Position numbers and translations under genes: made by a program | The notes under the pieces: generated by a model | Told to the model about the DNA's origin: nothing | Databases searched by the model: none | What the model saw: the letters and a program-made list of their open reading frames with translations, nothing else | NCBI RefSeq assembly: GCF_001437205.1 | Contig: NZ_JQAZ01000001.1 | Span: 434,001 to 498,000 of the forward strand | Origin: Lactobacillus selangorensis | GTDB taxonomy: Bacteria; Bacillota; Bacilli; Lactobacillales; Lactobacillaceae | DNA length: 64,000 nucleotides | Direction of reading: 5' to 3' | Part shown: positions 27,991 to 41,491 of the stretch, piece by piece | Layout: each line of letters starts with the position of its first letter | Numbering within the stretch: the first letter of the stretch is position 1

Positions 27991-28980
27991 CTAATGCTGC
28001 TTCTGGTGTTCGAGATCATGCAGCAAAATACCCGTTCCCAAGGCAACACTTTCTAGCGGACGTTCTGCCAGGACAACCGGCACCTGCAGGGCAGCGGATA
28101 AAGCTTTATCCATCCCTGTAATCAAAGCACTTCCGCCAGTCAGCATGATGCCTTTATCGATAATATCAGTCGCCAGTTCTGGTTGGGTTTGCTCCAGAAC
28201 GGCTTGGGCTGCATTCAGAATCTTCTGCACTACTTTGCGCAAGGACCGCTGAATTTCAGGAGCTGCCACCGTAATCGTGCGGGGCATCCCTGTTTCAACA
28301 TCTTGCCCCCGGACAGCCATCTTTTGATCCGGATCGGCGCCATAAACAGCACCAATCTGAATTTTGATCTGTTCGGCGGCGCGAATCCCGATCTGTAGTT
28401 TATGCCGTTTTAGGATATCGGCTTGGATCATCTCGTCCATATCGATCCCGGCCAGCCGCAGCGAATCACTCGTTACGACGTTGCCCATTGATAGAACGGC
28501 GATATCCGTCGTGCCGCCGCCAATATCGATCACCATATTGCCGGAGGGCTGGAAAATATCCAAACCGGCTCCGACGGCTGCTACTTTCGGTTCCAGATCG
28601 AGATAAACCTTTTTGGCACCAGCTTGTTCAGCCGCTTCTTCAATCGCACTTTTTTCAACGGTCGTGATATTAGTCGGGCAGCAGATCAATATCGTCGGTT
28701 TCGAGAAGAAACCTTTGACGTGCAGCTGATCGATAAACGTCGCCAGCATTGTTTCGGCCGCATCAAAATTGGTGATCACACCGTGCTGCAAAGGCCGGAT
28801 CGTCTGAACATCATCAGGCGCCAGCCCGATCATGTCGTAGGCTTTCTGTCCGACCGCCAGGACATGGCCTGAATGTGCATCGATCGCAACGACAGACGGC
28901 TCGTTCAGCACAATTCCTTTTCCCTGCTGATTGATAACAACGTTCGCTGTCCCGAGATCAATTCCAAGATCTTTTGCCAT
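27991..28980 (-). CDS. mbl: MreB-family rod shape protein, Mbl type
   Basis: 329 residues, bacterial actin. Phosphate-1 loop GIDLGTANVVIN near residues 6-17, phosphate-2 MVIDIGGGTTDIAVLSMG near 153-170, adenosine loop GIMLTGGSALITGM near 283-296. Together with RodA it guides side-wall synthesis in elongating cells. The Mbl rather than MreB label follows from the solitary location without mreC-mreD; the two paralogs are hard to separate by eye. ATG 28980 follows AGAGGTG. Confidence 0.9.
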   Translation of the reverse strand: MAKDLGIDLGTANVVINQQGKGIVLNEPSVVAIDAHSGHVLAVGQKAYDMIGLAPDDVQTIRPLQHGVITNFDAAETMLATFIDQLHVKGFFSKPTILICCPTNITTVEKSAIEEAAEQAGAKKVYLDLEPKVAAVGAGLDIFQPSGNMVIDIGGGTTDIAVLSMGNVVTSDSLRLAGIDMDEMIQADILKRHKLQIGIRAAEQIKIQIGAVYGADPDQKMAVRGQDVETGMPRTITVAAPEIQRSLRKVVQKILNAAQAVLEQTQPELATDIIDKGIMLTGGSALITGMDKALSAALQVPVVLAERPLESVALGTGILLHDLEHQKQH

Positions 28981-29084
28981 GGACTAGATTCACCTCTATT
29001 TTCAATACTCATTTATTGATTATAACATATTTTCACACGCAAAAAGCGACTGTTCAAGCGTCATTATTGCTTTCTTAAGAAAGT

Positions 29085-29318
29085 CTATTTGAATAAAAAT
29101 AACAAGTTTCGTGATTGGTCGACAATGTTGAGGAAGAAGGTGCTGACCGTAAAGCCAATGGCGATTGCCAAGAAAACAATAATCAGCCGTCCTTCGAAAT
29201 CATGATTCTTTTTGAGAATCTGATCGAACCGCAGTGCCTGCAGCCCTCTGAACGACAATAAAATAAACCCCAAGTGACTAATGATCGTCACAAGCGCTTG
29301 TAATCCTAAAATACGCAT
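29085..29318 (-). CDS. DUF1146 (YwzB-like) membrane protein
   Basis: 77 residues with two membrane helices (LVTIISHLGFILLSFRGLQAL and LIIVFLAIAIGFTVSTFFL). The pattern matches the DUF1146 family, found between the ATP synthase operon and mreB/mbl or murA in Firmicutes; function unknown. ATG 29318 is chosen because the family begins at the first helix; the longer frame to 29411 crosses the atp terminator. An extended -10 (TGCTAAACT) lies upstream. Confidence 0.83.
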   Translation of the reverse strand: MRILGLQALVTIISHLGFILLSFRGLQALRFDQILKKNHDFEGRLIIVFLAIAIGFTVSTFFLNIVDQSRNLLFLFK

Positions 29319-29388
29319 TTGAACCGCCCTTTCTGTTTGGTTAAAGTTTAGCATAACTTGCAAACGAGAAAAAGAAATGAGTGCACAA

Positions 29389-29430
29389 AAAAATCGTTCC
29401 GAACGAATCATTCGAAACGATTTTTCATTA
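29389..29430 (-). terminator. Terminator of the ATP synthase operon
   Basis: AAAAATCGTT-CGAA / TTCG-AACGATTTTTTT hairpin 4 bases behind the atpC stop; also A-rich on the other side. Confidence 0.88.
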
Positions 29431-29433
29431 GCA

Positions 29434-29865
29434 TTACCGGTGATTTTTAACGTTGATCCGGTTCACAGCACGCTGTAAAGCAATGTTGGCCCGTTGCAAC
29501 TCATCGGTATCATGTTTCTCTTTAGCAGCTTGGATTCGCTTTTCAGCACGTGCTTTGGCACTTTCGGCACGGTTCAAATCAATGTTCCGTTCCCGTTCAG
29601 CACTATCGGCCACAATCGAAGCGACATTATGGCTGACTTCAAGGAAGCCGCCATTCACAGCGATTGCATTTTCATGGTCGGTACTATCGACACGTGTGAC
29701 CCGGACTTCACCAATTTTCAAAGGTGCAATCAACGGTTCATGGTTCGCCATGATCCCAAGTTGTCCATCTAAAGCTTCGACGACCAGCATCCGGGCATGG
29801 TGGTCATAGACCAAACCATCCGGCGTCACAATATTGACGGTCAAAACCTTTTCCTCTTCCGCCAT
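29434..29865 (-). CDS. atpC: F-type ATP synthase epsilon subunit
   Basis: 143 residues: an N-terminal beta sandwich (VNIVTPDGLVYDHHARMLVVEALDGQ) and a C-terminal helical hairpin (AKARAEKRIQAAKEKHD, then LQRANIALQRAVNRINV) that can inhibit ATP hydrolysis. Part of the F1 central stalk at the membrane. Last gene of the atp operon, 13 bases behind atpD. GGAGGC precedes the ATG. Confidence 0.97.
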   Translation of the reverse strand: MAEEEKVLTVNIVTPDGLVYDHHARMLVVEALDGQLGIMANHEPLIAPLKIGEVRVTRVDSTDHENAIAVNGGFLEVSHNVASIVADSAERERNIDLNRAESAKARAEKRIQAAKEKHDTDELQRANIALQRAVNRINVKNHR

Positions 29866-29878
29866 ACTTTAACGCCTC

Positions 29879-31384
<1,506 letters not shown>

Positions 31385-32320
31385 CTACTCAAGGGCAGCG
31401 GCACCACCAGAAATTTCAGTTAATTCTGTGGTAATGGCCGCCTGACGAGCACGGTTAAACTGCATTGATAGATCTGAAATCAAATCCTTCGCATTATCCG
31501 TTGCACTGCGCATCGAAGTCATCGAAGCCGCATGTTCCGCCGTTTTGGCATCCATGATGGCTCCGTAGAGCAGACTCTCAGCGTACTGCGGCAGAATCGC
31601 ATCCAGAACGGTGTCCGGATCAGGATCGGTAATGTATTCTTCGCCTTTGTTTTCGACTTCAGAAACATCCAAATCGTTGATCGGCAACATCTTTTCGGCA
31701 CGGAAAGCGGAACTTAATGAGTTGACATGATGGTTGTAACAAACATAGAGTTCATCGAAAACCTCGTTGTCATACATTGAGACCGCTGTCGAAATGATTT
31801 CACGGACTTCGTTAAACGTCGGCACATCGCTGACGCCACGATATTCGTAAGCCAAATTCATGCCCCGTGACTTAAAGAAGTCAGCACCAGTTCCGCCGAT
31901 TGCCATGAAGACATATTCATCTGGCGATTGATGTTCCTGATGAATCAAGTCCATCATCGCCTTGATGACGGTGTTATTGTATCCGCCGACTAAGCCCCGA
32001 TCACTTGTGATGACCATGTAGCCGGTCTTTTTAACTGGCCGTTCCCGCAGCAAGCTGCTGACGGTCAGCTTCTTCGTTGCTTTTTGGCGTTCCTCAGGAT
32101 CGACGGCATTGGCCTCGGCCCGGGCAATTTCCAATAACTGCGAAGCGGCTAAATGGGTAACAATTTCACGGATCTTAGATGAATAAATCTGGTAATCAGC
32201 TGATTTCTTTTCGATCTGCATTAACTTCGCACCAGAAACCATCTGCATGGCACTGGTGATCTGGCTGGTCTTTTTTGTGGAAGCAATTCTGCGTTTGATA
32301 TCCATTAAAGAATCAGGCAA
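31385..32320 (-). CDS. atpG: F-type ATP synthase gamma subunit, TTG start
   Basis: 311 residues forming the rotating central shaft. N terminus [29 protein letters not shown] and C terminus [34 protein letters not shown] are the two conserved coiled-coil ends. The start is TTG at 32320, with AAAGGTGG upstream; the next ATG is five codons later and would remove residues that the family usually has. Between atpA and atpD in the operon. Confidence 0.96.
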   Translation of the reverse strand: MPDSLMDIKRRIASTKKTSQITSAMQMVSGAKLMQIEKKSADYQIYSSKIREIVTHLAASQLLEIARAEANAVDPEERQKATKKLTVSSLLRERPVKKTGYMVITSDRGLVGGYNNTVIKAMMDLIHQEHQSPDEYVFMAIGGTGADFFKSRGMNLAYEYRGVSDVPTFNEVREIISTAVSMYDNEVFDELYVCYNHHVNSLSSAFRAEKMLPINDLDVSEVENKGEEYITDPDPDTVLDAILPQYAESLLYGAIMDAKTAEHAASMTSMRSATDNAKDLISDLSMQFNRARQAAITTELTEISGGAAALE

Positions 32321-32335
32321 ATTTGTCCACCACCT

Positions 32336-33934
32336 TTAATTCGTTGTGACATCCGGTTGCTGATCTGGCTGAACAGCTTCCGAATCAGCTTTTTCGCTAT
32401 CATCATCGCCGGTTAAGCCCTGACGCTGATTAGATGGCTGGAAGCCTTTTGAAAAGTCCTTGATTGCTTGATCGAGTTTATCGGTATCTGGCAAATTCCC
32501 AGTTTCACGAATCGTCTTCAAAAGATCGGCATCATTACTATCAAAGTAAGTAAACAGTTCATTTTGGAAACGTAAAATATCGTCAACTGGAATACTGTCC
32601 AGGAACCCATGCGTTAAGGCATACAGAATCAAGACCTGTTTTTCAACAGGCAGCGGCTGATGTAACGGCTGCTTCAAAACTTCAACCGTCCGGCGACCAC
32701 GATTCAACTTAGCCTGTGTAGCTTGGTCCAAATCGGAACCGAACTGCGTGAAGGCTTCAAGTTCACGGTATGAAGCTAAGTCCAGACGCAATGTCCCGGA
32801 AACTTTCTTCATGGCCTTGATCTGTGCCGACCCACCAACACGGGAGACAGAAGCCCCAGCATCGATAGCCGGACGGGTCCCAGAATAGAAGAGATCACTT
32901 TGTAAGAAGATCTGCCCATCAGTGATTGAAATAACGTTAGTTGGAATATAAGCGGAAATATCACCGGCTTGTGTTTCAACGATTGGTAATGCGGTCATTG
33001 AACCACCACCCAGTTTGTCGCTCAATTTGGCTGAACGTTCGAGTAAACGTGAATGGGTATAGAAAATATCACCAGGATAAGCTTCACGACCTGGAGGACG
33101 ACGAAGCAGCAATGAAATTTCACGGTAAGAAACCGCCTGCTTGGAAAGATCATCATACACGATCAAAACATGCTTGCCGTTGTACATGAATTCCTCACCC
33201 ATCGCTGTCCCGGCATATGGGGCAATGTAAAGCATCGGAGCTGGTTCAGACGGACCGGCCATCATAACGATGGTATAGTCCAAGGCACCGAAACGCCGTA
33301 ACGTTTCAACCTGGTTCCGAACAGTTGATTCCTTCTGACCAATTGCGACATAGATACAAATGATATCCTGATCCTTTTGGTTCAAGATTGTATCGATGGC
33401 AATCGAAGTCTTCCCAGTTTTACGGTCCCCAATGATTAATTCACGCTGACCACGACCGATTGGAACCAATGAATCGACGGCCTTCAAACCAGTCTGTAAA
33501 GGCTGATCAACGGACTGCCGCTGCATGATCCCAGGCGCCGGTGATTCAATTGGGCGCGTTTTATCTGTTTTAATATCGCCCAGGCCATCGATTGGCTGAC
33601 CTAAGGCATTGACTACACGACCTACCAAAGCATCGCCGACAGGCACTTCCATAATCCGTCCTGTCCGCTTGACTTGGTCGCCTTCGCGGATATCATCATA
33701 ACTCCCTAAGATGATAATCCCGACATCGTTTTCTTCCAAATTGAGCGCCATACCATATGTCCCATTTTGGAATTGCAATAATTCGTTCGCTAAGGCGTTA
33801 TTTAGACCATGAGCACGTGCGATCCCATCACCGATATAAGTGACGATACCCACTTCATTGACGTTTAGGTCGTCTTCATAGCCCTCAAGCTGCTGCTTGA
33901 TGAGTTGACTGATTTCCTCAGTTTTGGTGCTCAT
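32336..33934 (-). CDS. atpA: F-type ATP synthase alpha subunit
   Basis: 532 residues; the non-catalytic nucleotide-binding F1 subunit. P-loop [13 protein letters not shown] near residue 169 and the Arg finger region [15 protein letters not shown] near 370. The family is usually 500-510 residues; this one carries an extra acidic and glutamine-rich tail of about 28 residues ([20 protein letters not shown]) after GFQPS. ATG 33934 has AAGAGG eight bases upstream and is preferred over the GTG at 33943. Confidence 0.97.
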   Translation of the reverse strand: MSTKTEEISQLIKQQLEGYEDDLNVNEVGIVTYIGDGIARAHGLNNALANELLQFQNGTYGMALNLEENDVGIIILGSYDDIREGDQVKRTGRIMEVPVGDALVGRVVNALGQPIDGLGDIKTDKTRPIESPAPGIMQRQSVDQPLQTGLKAVDSLVPIGRGQRELIIGDRKTGKTSIAIDTILNQKDQDIICIYVAIGQKESTVRNQVETLRRFGALDYTIVMMAGPSEPAPMLYIAPYAGTAMGEEFMYNGKHVLIVYDDLSKQAVSYREISLLLRRPPGREAYPGDIFYTHSRLLERSAKLSDKLGGGSMTALPIVETQAGDISAYIPTNVISITDGQIFLQSDLFYSGTRPAIDAGASVSRVGGSAQIKAMKKVSGTLRLDLASYRELEAFTQFGSDLDQATQAKLNRGRRTVEVLKQPLHQPLPVEKQVLILYALTHGFLDSIPVDDILRFQNELFTYFDSNDADLLKTIRETGNLPDTDKLDQAIKDFSKGFQPSNQRQGLTGDDDSEKADSEAVQPDQQPDVTTN

Positions 33935-33959
33935 TGGATTCACCTCTTCTAACTAATTT

Positions 33960-34508
33960 CTAATTTTGTTGCGTTAAACGTTCCTTGATATGCATCAGTT
34001 TGGTGCGGACGCTGCCATCGATCACTTGATCGTTGGCCCGCATGATCACACCGCCCATAATGCTGGGGTCAACTTTCTGTGTTAACACAGTTGTTTTGGC
34101 CCCGATTCGTTTGGCAAAGGCTGTTTCCAAATGCTGTGCCTGCTCATCGGTCAGCGGAACTGCCGTCGTAACGGTAGCTTGTACCCGACCGATCGCATCG
34201 TCATAGCGTTTTTCAAAGTCATCGATCATGAGCAATAAATCATTCATTCGGTTATTGCCGAACACAATGTTCATAAAGCTCTGCATCTCATGGCTGAACG
34301 GCCCCTGCATCGTGACAAAGATCTTTTCCTTTTGTTCCGGACTTAGGGCTGCATTAGTCAATGCATTCCCTAACTGCGGCTGCTGTTGATAAAGCTCACG
34401 CAAGGTCAGCAATTCATCATAAATGGACTGTAAATGATCTTGTTCTTGTGCATACTCAAACAAGGCCTTCCCATAACGTTGGCCGATCGTATACTTACTT
34501 ATTGCCAT
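33960..34508 (-). CDS. atpH: F-type ATP synthase delta subunit
   Basis: 182 residues; the peripheral stalk cap joining F1 to the b subunits. N-terminal helical bundle ([18 protein letters not shown]) and C-terminal [26 protein letters not shown] are the family marks. ATG 34508 lies inside the atpF coding end (14-base overlap), so the two are translationally coupled. Confidence 0.96.
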   Translation of the reverse strand: MAISKYTIGQRYGKALFEYAQEQDHLQSIYDELLTLRELYQQQPQLGNALTNAALSPEQKEKIFVTMQGPFSHEMQSFMNIVFGNNRMNDLLLMIDDFEKRYDDAIGRVQATVTTAVPLTDEQAQHLETAFAKRIGAKTTVLTQKVDPSIMGGVIMRANDQVIDGSVRTKLMHIKERLTQQN

Positions 34509-35025
34509 TGGACTTCCCCAACCCTTCAATATACGAATCGATCAAGTCCTTTTGGTCAGCGGCATTCAATTGCTTGCCAATGATCTTGGTGGCAATCTCG
34601 ACTGAAATGTCAGCAACGTCATTACGAGCACTGTCTAAAGCGTCCTGGCGTTCCTGTGCAATGTCTTTTTGAGCAGTTTCGCGCAAAGTCTGTGCTTCTT
34701 GTTGAGCGTTGGTAATGATCGTCTGACGCTGTTTCTCACCATTATCCTTCGCAGATTCGATGATCTTGTTGGCATCATTTTGTGAATTCTTCAAGGCATC
34801 TTGCCGCTGTTTGTCCAACTTTTCAGCATCTTGACGTGACTTTTCAGCGTTATCAATATCGTTCGAGATCTTATCGGAACGTTTTTGCATCATGTCCGCA
34901 ACCGGTTTCCAGGCGAAATGCCCGACGAGTGCGACCAGGATCAAAAATGAAATCAGGATGAAGAGAAAATCGCCCAGATATAAACCAGACTTGGCTGCAC
35001 CTAATAAAATGAAGTCTGTAGGCAA
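34495..35025 (-). CDS. atpF: F-type ATP synthase b subunit, TTG start
   Basis: 176 residues. One N-terminal membrane helix (about residues 16-38, [20 protein letters not shown]) followed by a long charged coiled coil, the peripheral stator. The start is TTG at 35025, with AGGAGT upstream; the next ATG is beyond the membrane helix, so it cannot be the start. Overlaps atpH by 14 bases. Confidence 0.95.
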   Translation of the reverse strand: MPTDFILLGAAKSGLYLGDFLFILISFLILVALVGHFAWKPVADMMQKRSDKISNDIDNAEKSRQDAEKLDKQRQDALKNSQNDANKIIESAKDNGEKQRQTIITNAQQEAQTLRETAQKDIAQERQDALDSARNDVADISVEIATKIIGKQLNAADQKDLIDSYIEGLGKSNGNK

Positions 35026-35074
35026 CTTATCAACACTCCTTCCTTAAATAAAGTACCAACGGTAAACGTTCGTC

Positions 35075-35311
<237 letters not shown>

Positions 35312-36022
35312 TTATTCACTTTCAAGCTTATCAGAAATGTAAACCATTGCTAATGTTACAAAGACAAAGGCCTGGATACTCCCGATGAAGACCGAGAATC
35401 CTTGCCAAATCATTTCCAATGGCATTGTGACGATTGACGTGATCCAGCCATGGCTCAACGCCATTTTAGCAAGTAAGTTCAACAGAACTTCCCCCGCAAA
35501 GATATTCCCGTAGAGACGCAGTGACAACGTTAAGAAGTTGGTGAACTCCTCTAACAGGTTGATCGGCAGCAAGAAGCTGACCGGCTTTGCGAAATTGGCC
35601 AAGTATCCTTTGAACCCAAACTTTTGCACCCCATAGTAATGGGAGAGGAGCAAAACGATCAGGGCAAACGACATGGTGATCACCGGATCAGTAGTCGGAC
35701 TCTTAACCCAGGTGAATCCATTAAAGATGACTTGAATGATCAAGCCCAACTGATTGGCGATAAAGATGTACAGGAACAAAACAAAAGCCAAAAGATAGAA
35801 CTGCTTGCCTTCCTCACCTGGCATTGCACTCTTCACAATATTGTTGGTAAAATCAACCATCCATTCCAATGCATTCTGCTTTTTGTTCGGTTTCATCGTC
35901 AAATGACGTGAAAGGGCAAAAACAACTGCAAAGATAATGATACAGCTGATCAGAGCCGATAAATCATTTGCCAAGTTAAATCGTAAGCCGTAGAGGCTGA
36001 CAATTGGATACTTTTCGTCCAC
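35312..36022 (-). CDS. atpB: F-type ATP synthase a subunit
   Basis: 236 residues, five or six membrane helices. The essential arginine is Arg169 in TLSLRLYGNIFAGEVLL, facing the c ring. It forms the proton half-channels. First gene of the operon; no atpI is seen upstream. AAGGAGG precedes ATG 36022. Confidence 0.97.
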   Translation of the reverse strand: MDEKYPIVSLYGLRFNLANDLSALISCIIIFAVVFALSRHLTMKPNKKQNALEWMVDFTNNIVKSAMPGEEGKQFYLLAFVLFLYIFIANQLGLIIQVIFNGFTWVKSPTTDPVITMSFALIVLLLSHYYGVQKFGFKGYLANFAKPVSFLLPINLLEEFTNFLTLSLRLYGNIFAGEVLLNLLAKMALSHGWITSIVTMPLEMIWQGFSVFIGSIQAFVFVTLAMVYISDKLESE

Positions 36023-36217
36023 AAATTTTTCCTCCTTTCCGAAAGAATCAAGCGTGTTAGAACTGTTATGTATGCTTGGGAAATGATCAAAGCCACTGAC
36101 AATTCGGCACGCACATGCATGGCTGCATGATAATCAGCTTTAGTTTACCACACATAATGGTCAATGAGCGTGCCTAAACACACTTGAAACTATACCACCA
36201 ATTTTCATAAAATTCAA
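36023..36217 (-). promoter_or_regulatory. ATP synthase operon promoter and leader
   Basis: Minus strand TTGAAT (36212-36217), 17 bases, TATAGT (36189-36194), giving a leader of about 160 bases before atpB. The leader contains no obvious terminator. No other gene is seen between 36023 and 36458. Confidence 0.72.
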
Positions 36218-36377
36218 AACTGATTTGCACTTTTTTTCGTTCAAAAAGAGCAATTTAGGTTGTTGCTAAAAACCTATGTATAGGCATTTAAAAGCAAAAT
36301 GCAATCAACGATATGAAAAATCGCTAATGGAACCGCACCCATTTGCACATCAGCCATCCAATTGGACGAAAAGCTAC

Positions 36378-36415
36378 GAAAGGCTGGGACAATTTGCTTT
36401 GTCTCAGCCTTTCAC
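36378..36415. terminator. Hairpin behind upp, probable terminator
   Basis: AAAGGCTGGGACAA and TTGTCTCAGCCTTT form a 14-bp stem with one G-T pair, about 45 bases past the upp stop. The flanking T runs are short. Hairpins built on GGCTGGGAC are, from recall, recurrent intergenic elements in lactic acid bacteria. The rest of 36218-36458 holds nothing recognisable. Confidence 0.6.
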
Positions 36416-36458
36416 AAAATATGGCTGCAACAGTCATATTCAAGTTATCTATCTCGTT

Positions 36459-37106
<648 letters not shown>

Positions 37107-37161
37107 TCAATTTGATTGATTCTATTCTACCGCAAATTACCGGCTATAACCGGCTCTTTTT

Positions 37162-38406
37162 TTAATATTGGATCTGTGCGACCGGAAATTGGGCCGTCAA
37201 GGCAAGCACATCCTGTTCGATCTGCTCCAAAGCCTTGAGATCGTCCCGTTTTTCGATTGCATCGAGGATAAAGTGCACGACCTGCCGGGCTTCCTTTTCC
37301 TTAAACCCACGAGTGGTGATTGCCGGTGTTCCGATTCGAATGCCGCTGGTCTTTAAAGGACCATTCTTTTCAAACGGAATCGTGTTCTTATTGACAGTAA
37401 TGTGCAATTCGTCTAATAGATTCTGCACATCCCGACCATATAAACCTAAACCAGTCACATCGACCAGCATCAGATGATTATCCGTCCCATTGGAAACGAC
37501 GCGTACCCGCTTATCTTGCTTGAATTCATCAGCCATCGCTTGGGCGTTTTTGATTGTTTGTTCGGCATAGATTTTGAACGACGGTTTCAGCGCTTCATGA
37601 AAAGCGGCTGCTTTGCCAGCAATCACATGTTCTAATGGGCCGCCCTGTGTGCCAGGGAAAACGGCCGAATTGAGTGCCTTGCCATATTGTTCTTTAGCTA
37701 AAATCATGCCACCACGAGGGCCCCGTAAGGTTTTATGGGTCGTCGTAGTGACGACATCCGCATACGGCACAGGACTAGGGTGCAAGCCGGCGGCCACTAA
37801 ACCGGCAATGTGAGCCATATCCACCATTAAGTACGCCCCAACATGATCAGCAATTTCACGGAACCGTTTGAAATCAATGATGCGGCTGTAGGCAGAAGCC
37901 CCAGCGACAATCATCTTCGGTTTGACCCGTTCGGCCAATTCGGCGACGGCATCATAATCGATCTGTTCTGTTTCAGGATCGACACCATAACTATAGAAGT
38001 GATACGTCTGCCCGCTGAAATTGACGGGCGATCCATGTGTCAAATGACCGCCATCCGTCAGGCTCATGCCTAAAACGACATCACCGGGTTCCAAAAAAGC
38101 CCGGTAAACGGCCATGTTGGCTTGCGAGCCGGAATGCGGCTGGACATTGACATATTCAGCCCCGAATAATTCTTTAGCCCGATCAATCGCCAGATTTTCG
38201 ACGACATCGATGTATTCACAACCACCGTAAAAACGGTGGCCAGGATACCCTTCAGCGTATTTGTTCGTTAAGACACTGCCTTGGGCTGCTCGGACAGCTG
38301 GTGACACAATATTTTCGGACGCAATCAGTTCGATATTCTGCTGCTGGCGCTGCTCTTCATTGGCAATCGCACCCCATAATTCTGGGTCGTCTTCTTTAAA
38401 ATTCAT
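37162..38406 (-). CDS. glyA: Serine hydroxymethyltransferase
   Basis: 414 residues; PLP enzyme interconverting serine and glycine with tetrahydrofolate, the main source of one-carbon units. The PLP lysine is in [18 protein letters not shown] near residue 226; the folate-binding region [20 protein letters not shown] is near residue 59. ATG 38406 follows GAGGGGG. Placed between the threonylcarbamoyl-AMP synthase gene and upp, a conserved order in Firmicutes. Confidence 0.98.
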   Translation of the reverse strand: MNFKEDDPELWGAIANEEQRQQQNIELIASENIVSPAVRAAQGSVLTNKYAEGYPGHRFYGGCEYIDVVENLAIDRAKELFGAEYVNVQPHSGSQANMAVYRAFLEPGDVVLGMSLTDGGHLTHGSPVNFSGQTYHFYSYGVDPETEQIDYDAVAELAERVKPKMIVAGASAYSRIIDFKRFREIADHVGAYLMVDMAHIAGLVAAGLHPSPVPYADVVTTTTHKTLRGPRGGMILAKEQYGKALNSAVFPGTQGGPLEHVIAGKAAAFHEALKPSFKIYAEQTIKNAQAMADEFKQDKRVRVVSNGTDNHLMLVDVTGLGLYGRDVQNLLDELHITVNKNTIPFEKNGPLKTSGIRIGTPAITTRGFKEKEARQVVHFILDAIEKRDDLKALEQIEQDVLALTAQFPVAQIQY

Positions 38407-38508
38407 TCACATACCCCCTCATTCTATAAAAAAGGCCGAGCTGCGATCCATGACCGCCCTCAACCTAGCTGTTCAAATTATAGCTTATTCAGCCATGAAA
38501 TGAAATAT

Positions 38509-39552
38509 CTATTGTTTTCTTTGTTCAGTTTCATTCGTCTGCGCATTGAAATGCACTTGCCCAGCAGATTTTTCTAACCGGTTCATGTAGGCAATTCCTA
38601 AACCCTCTTTGTCGAATCCTTCGGCCAGAATAATTTTGACTTCGGGATACATATCAAAGTAGCGCAAGCCGTCAAACAGATGCTTGCTGGCTGAGGTAAC
38701 GGAATCGCCTAATGAAAATTGTTCCTTGAAACGAACGACATTCTGCGCATTCAGAATATCATCAGTTGCCATTATCCCGAACGGCACATTTTGTGCCTGC
38801 GCCCATTTGATGGCAGCCGGAAAATCAGCCGCATGGGTTACCACGACCTGAGCATTCGGTGCGTAATGCTTATACTTCATGCCAGGAGCCTTCGGTGTTT
38901 CATCAGCAGCAACATGGTGGTGATTGTTCAGAATCGGTCCGATGACCTTTTCGATGTCTTCACGAGTAATAGCACCGGGACGCAGAATCACTGGTGTAGT
39001 CACACTGAGATCGAGCACTGTCGATTCGACGCCAACGTCGGTCGGACCACCATCAAGCACACCGGCAATTTTACCATCTAAATCATGCAAAACATGTTCA
39101 GCAGTAGTAGGGCTAGGTTTGCCGGAAGTATTCGCAGAAGGACCCACAATCGGCACGCCAGCTTCACGAATCAAATCGAGTGTGATCTGTTTACGTGGGT
39201 TGCGGAAGGCAGCTGTCTTCAAGCCGCCGGTCACCACTGGATCAAAGGCATGCGGCCGCAACGGCAAAATCATCGTCAGCGGACCCGGCCAAAAGGCATC
39301 CGTCAGCTTCTTAAAACGGCCAGATGGATCAACGGCATATTGTTTGACCTGTTCCGCCGAAACAACATGCACGATCAATGGATTATCGCTAGGACGCCCC
39401 TTAGCGATGTAAACCTGTTTGACAGCGGTCGGATTGGTCGCATCGGCCCCTAAACCGTAAACGGTTTCGGTTGGAAACGCCACGAGCTGCCCGTCCTGAA
39501 TCAATTTAGCAGCCGCAGCCACTTGATCTGGTTTAAAAACAACTGTCTTCAA
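38509..39552 (-). CDS. L-threonylcarbamoyladenylate synthase (Sua5 type), TTG start
   Basis: 347 residues: a YrdC domain (residues about 10-205; FPTETVYGLGADA, KGRPSDNPLIVHV, GVPIVGPSANTSGKPSPT) plus a C-terminal Sua5 domain (TPKAPGMKYKHYAPNAQVVV). It makes threonylcarbamoyl-AMP for the t6A37 modification of tRNA. The start is TTG 39552, with GGGAGG nine bases upstream; no ATG fits before the conserved N terminus. It follows prmC by 15 bases, so it belongs to the tdk-prfA-prmC group. Confidence 0.94.
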   Translation of the reverse strand: MKTVVFKPDQVAAAAKLIQDGQLVAFPTETVYGLGADATNPTAVKQVYIAKGRPSDNPLIVHVVSAEQVKQYAVDPSGRFKKLTDAFWPGPLTMILPLRPHAFDPVVTGGLKTAAFRNPRKQITLDLIREAGVPIVGPSANTSGKPSPTTAEHVLHDLDGKIAGVLDGGPTDVGVESTVLDLSVTTPVILRPGAITREDIEKVIGPILNNHHHVAADETPKAPGMKYKHYAPNAQVVVTHAADFPAAIKWAQAQNVPFGIMATDDILNAQNVVRFKEQFSLGDSVTSASKHLFDGLRYFDMYPEVKIILAEGFDKEGLGIAYMNRLEKSAGQVHFNAQTNETEQRKQ

Positions 39553-39567
39553 AAATGGAAACCTCCC

Positions 39568-40410
39568 TCATTCGGCGAGTTGTCCGGCCATCATTCTAGG
39601 ATGACCGGCAATGTCACGCCGAAAGTGTAATTTTAATGCTGGAAAATACTGTTTAAACAGTGCGGCAATCGAATCCTGCTGGTGATAGCCGTATTCCAAG
39701 AACAACCACCCGTGCGGCCGCAAATAGGCTTGTGCTTGCTGCGCAAACCGCCGGTAGAACTGCAGGCCATCCTCAGGGGCAAACAGTGCTCCCTGAGGCT
39801 CGTACTTTAGAACAGAAGCATCCATGACCGCTTTTTCGGAAGCGGCAATGTACGGCGGATTGCTGATAATCAGGTCGAACTGCTGGCCGGCAAGCGGTGC
39901 AAACAAATCGCCTTGTTTAAAGGTAATTTTTGCCCCCAGCTGCGCAGCATTGGCTCGGGCCACCTGCACAGCGCTGGCCGATAAATCAGTCGCCGTCAGC
40001 TGCCAGGCTGGCCGTTCCAGTTTGAGTGAAACGGCAATGGCGCCAGTGCCGGTCCCAATATCGACCGCCTGCAGAGGCTGATTAGGCAAAGTATTGAGAG
40101 CCCATTCGACTAACTCCTCCGTCTCAGGGCGTGGGATCAAGGTCGCCGGCGTCACTTGGAACGAGTGTCCGTAAAAATCGGCCCGTCCAATAATGTATTG
40201 GGCGGGAACATCCTGCTCGAACTGAGCCAGATCTTGAGCAAACTGCTTGGCCACAGCGTCTGGCACTGCGGATTGATAATGAACCAGCAGCTGGGTCTGA
40301 TTCCAGCCCAGCCGTTCCGTCAGCAAATAAGCGGCGGCTGTCGTTTCCTGCCCCCGTGTTTTGAGCTGCTGAGTCGCATCTTGGAGGAGCTGAAAATACG
40401 TTTTAGGCAT
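39568..40410 (-). CDS. prmC: Release factor glutamine methyltransferase
   Basis: 280 residues; methylates the Gln of the GGQ loop in peptide chain release factors using S-adenosylmethionine. SAM motif [15 protein letters not shown] near residue 115, catalytic ISNPPYIA near 185. It overlaps the 3' end of prfA by 8 bases, its substrate gene, showing tight coupling. Confidence 0.97.
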   Translation of the reverse strand: MPKTYFQLLQDATQQLKTRGQETTAAAYLLTERLGWNQTQLLVHYQSAVPDAVAKQFAQDLAQFEQDVPAQYIIGRADFYGHSFQVTPATLIPRPETEELVEWALNTLPNQPLQAVDIGTGTGAIAVSLKLERPAWQLTATDLSASAVQVARANAAQLGAKITFKQGDLFAPLAGQQFDLIISNPPYIAASEKAVMDASVLKYEPQGALFAPEDGLQFYRRFAQQAQAYLRPHGWLFLEYGYHQQDSIAALFKQYFPALKLHFRRDIAGHPRMMAGQLAE

Positions 40411-41491
40411 TCAGCTCTTCCAGCTTCTTGGTCTGATCGGACAAGATTAAAGCTTCGATGATTTCATCGAGATCGCCGTTCATAATCTTATCGAGCTTGT
40501 TTAAAGTCAATCCGATGCGATGATCAGTGACACGATTCTGCGGATAATTGTACGTCCGGATTCGTTCGGAACGATCACCTGTCCCAACGGCGGATTTCCG
40601 TTTTTCATCGTATTCGTTCTGGTTCTGTGTTTCATAATAATCATAGACACGGGCCCGCAAAATCTGCATCGCCTTGGCACGGTTCTGCTGCTGCGAACGC
40701 TGATCTTGCATCGTCACAACGATCCCGGTTGGCAAATGGGTCATCCGGACAGCCGAAGATGTCTTGTTGATATGCTGACCGCCGGCACCACTGGAACGGT
40801 AGACATCGGTCCGGATATCCTTTGGATCGATATCAATATCGACCTGATCGTATTCTGGCATGACCCCGACCGTCGCTGTCGACGTGTGCACCCGGCCGGC
40901 CGATTCGGTCTTGGGGACCCGCTGCACACGGTGAGCCCCATTTTCATACTTTAATTTTGAAAAGACACTATCGCCGGTAATCATCAGAACGACTTCCTTG
41001 AAACCGCCGACTTCGGTCGGATTGGAATCGATAATCTCCGTCTTCCAGCCCTGCTTTTCAGCATATTTTTCGTACATGCTGAGCAAGTCGCCGGCAAACA
41101 AACTGGCTTCATCACCACCAGCGGCGCCCCGAATTTCCATAATGATGTTCTTATCATCATTAGGATCCTTCGGCAGCATCAGCATGGTGATATCATGCTC
41201 GAGCTTTTCCTTCTTGTTGCCAAGTTCGCTGAGATCTTCTTTGGCCAGCTCTTCTAGGTCGCTGTCTTTGGATTCACGGAGCACTTCTTCGCTTTCTTTG
41301 ATGTCATCTTGTACTTGTTTATACTGCTTGTACTTGGCCACAACATCCCGCATGCTGGCCTCTTCTTTGATGAGGTCGCGGTAACGATTCGTATCGTTGA
41401 TGACTTCGGGATCCGACATCAATTCTTGTAATTCATCATAACGATCGACCAGCCCATCGAGCTGTTCGAACATTTTGTCCATTACTGCCAT
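40403..41491 (-). CDS. prfA: Peptide chain release factor 1
   Basis: 362 residues. The GGQ loop [17 protein letters not shown] near residue 235 triggers peptide release, and the codon-recognition P-x-T region is [14 protein letters not shown]-adjacent near 195. GGGGAAG fits ATG 41491; an ATG at 41482 overlaps the tdk stop as TAATG and matches the usual MDKMF start, so both are possible. Confidence 0.97.
   Translation of the reverse strand: MAVMDKMFEQLDGLVDRYDELQELMSDPEVINDTNRYRDLIKEEASMRDVVAKYKQYKQVQDDIKESEEVLRESKDSDLEELAKEDLSELGNKKEKLEHDITMLMLPKDPNDDKNIIMEIRGAAGGDEASLFAGDLLSMYEKYAEKQGWKTEIIDSNPTEVGGFKEVVLMITGDSVFSKLKYENGAHRVQRVPKTESAGRVHTSTATVGVMPEYDQVDIDIDPKDIRTDVYRSSGAGGQHINKTSSAVRMTHLPTGIVVTMQDQRSQQQNRAKAMQILRARVYDYYETQNQNEYDEKRKSAVGTGDRSERIRTYNYPQNRVTDHRIGLTLNKLDKIMNGDLDEIIEALILSDQTKKLEELNA

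Noticed and set aside
37110-37160. Terminator between glyA and upp
   Set aside because: AGCCGGT is repeated directly rather than inverted there, so a stable hairpin is not supported.
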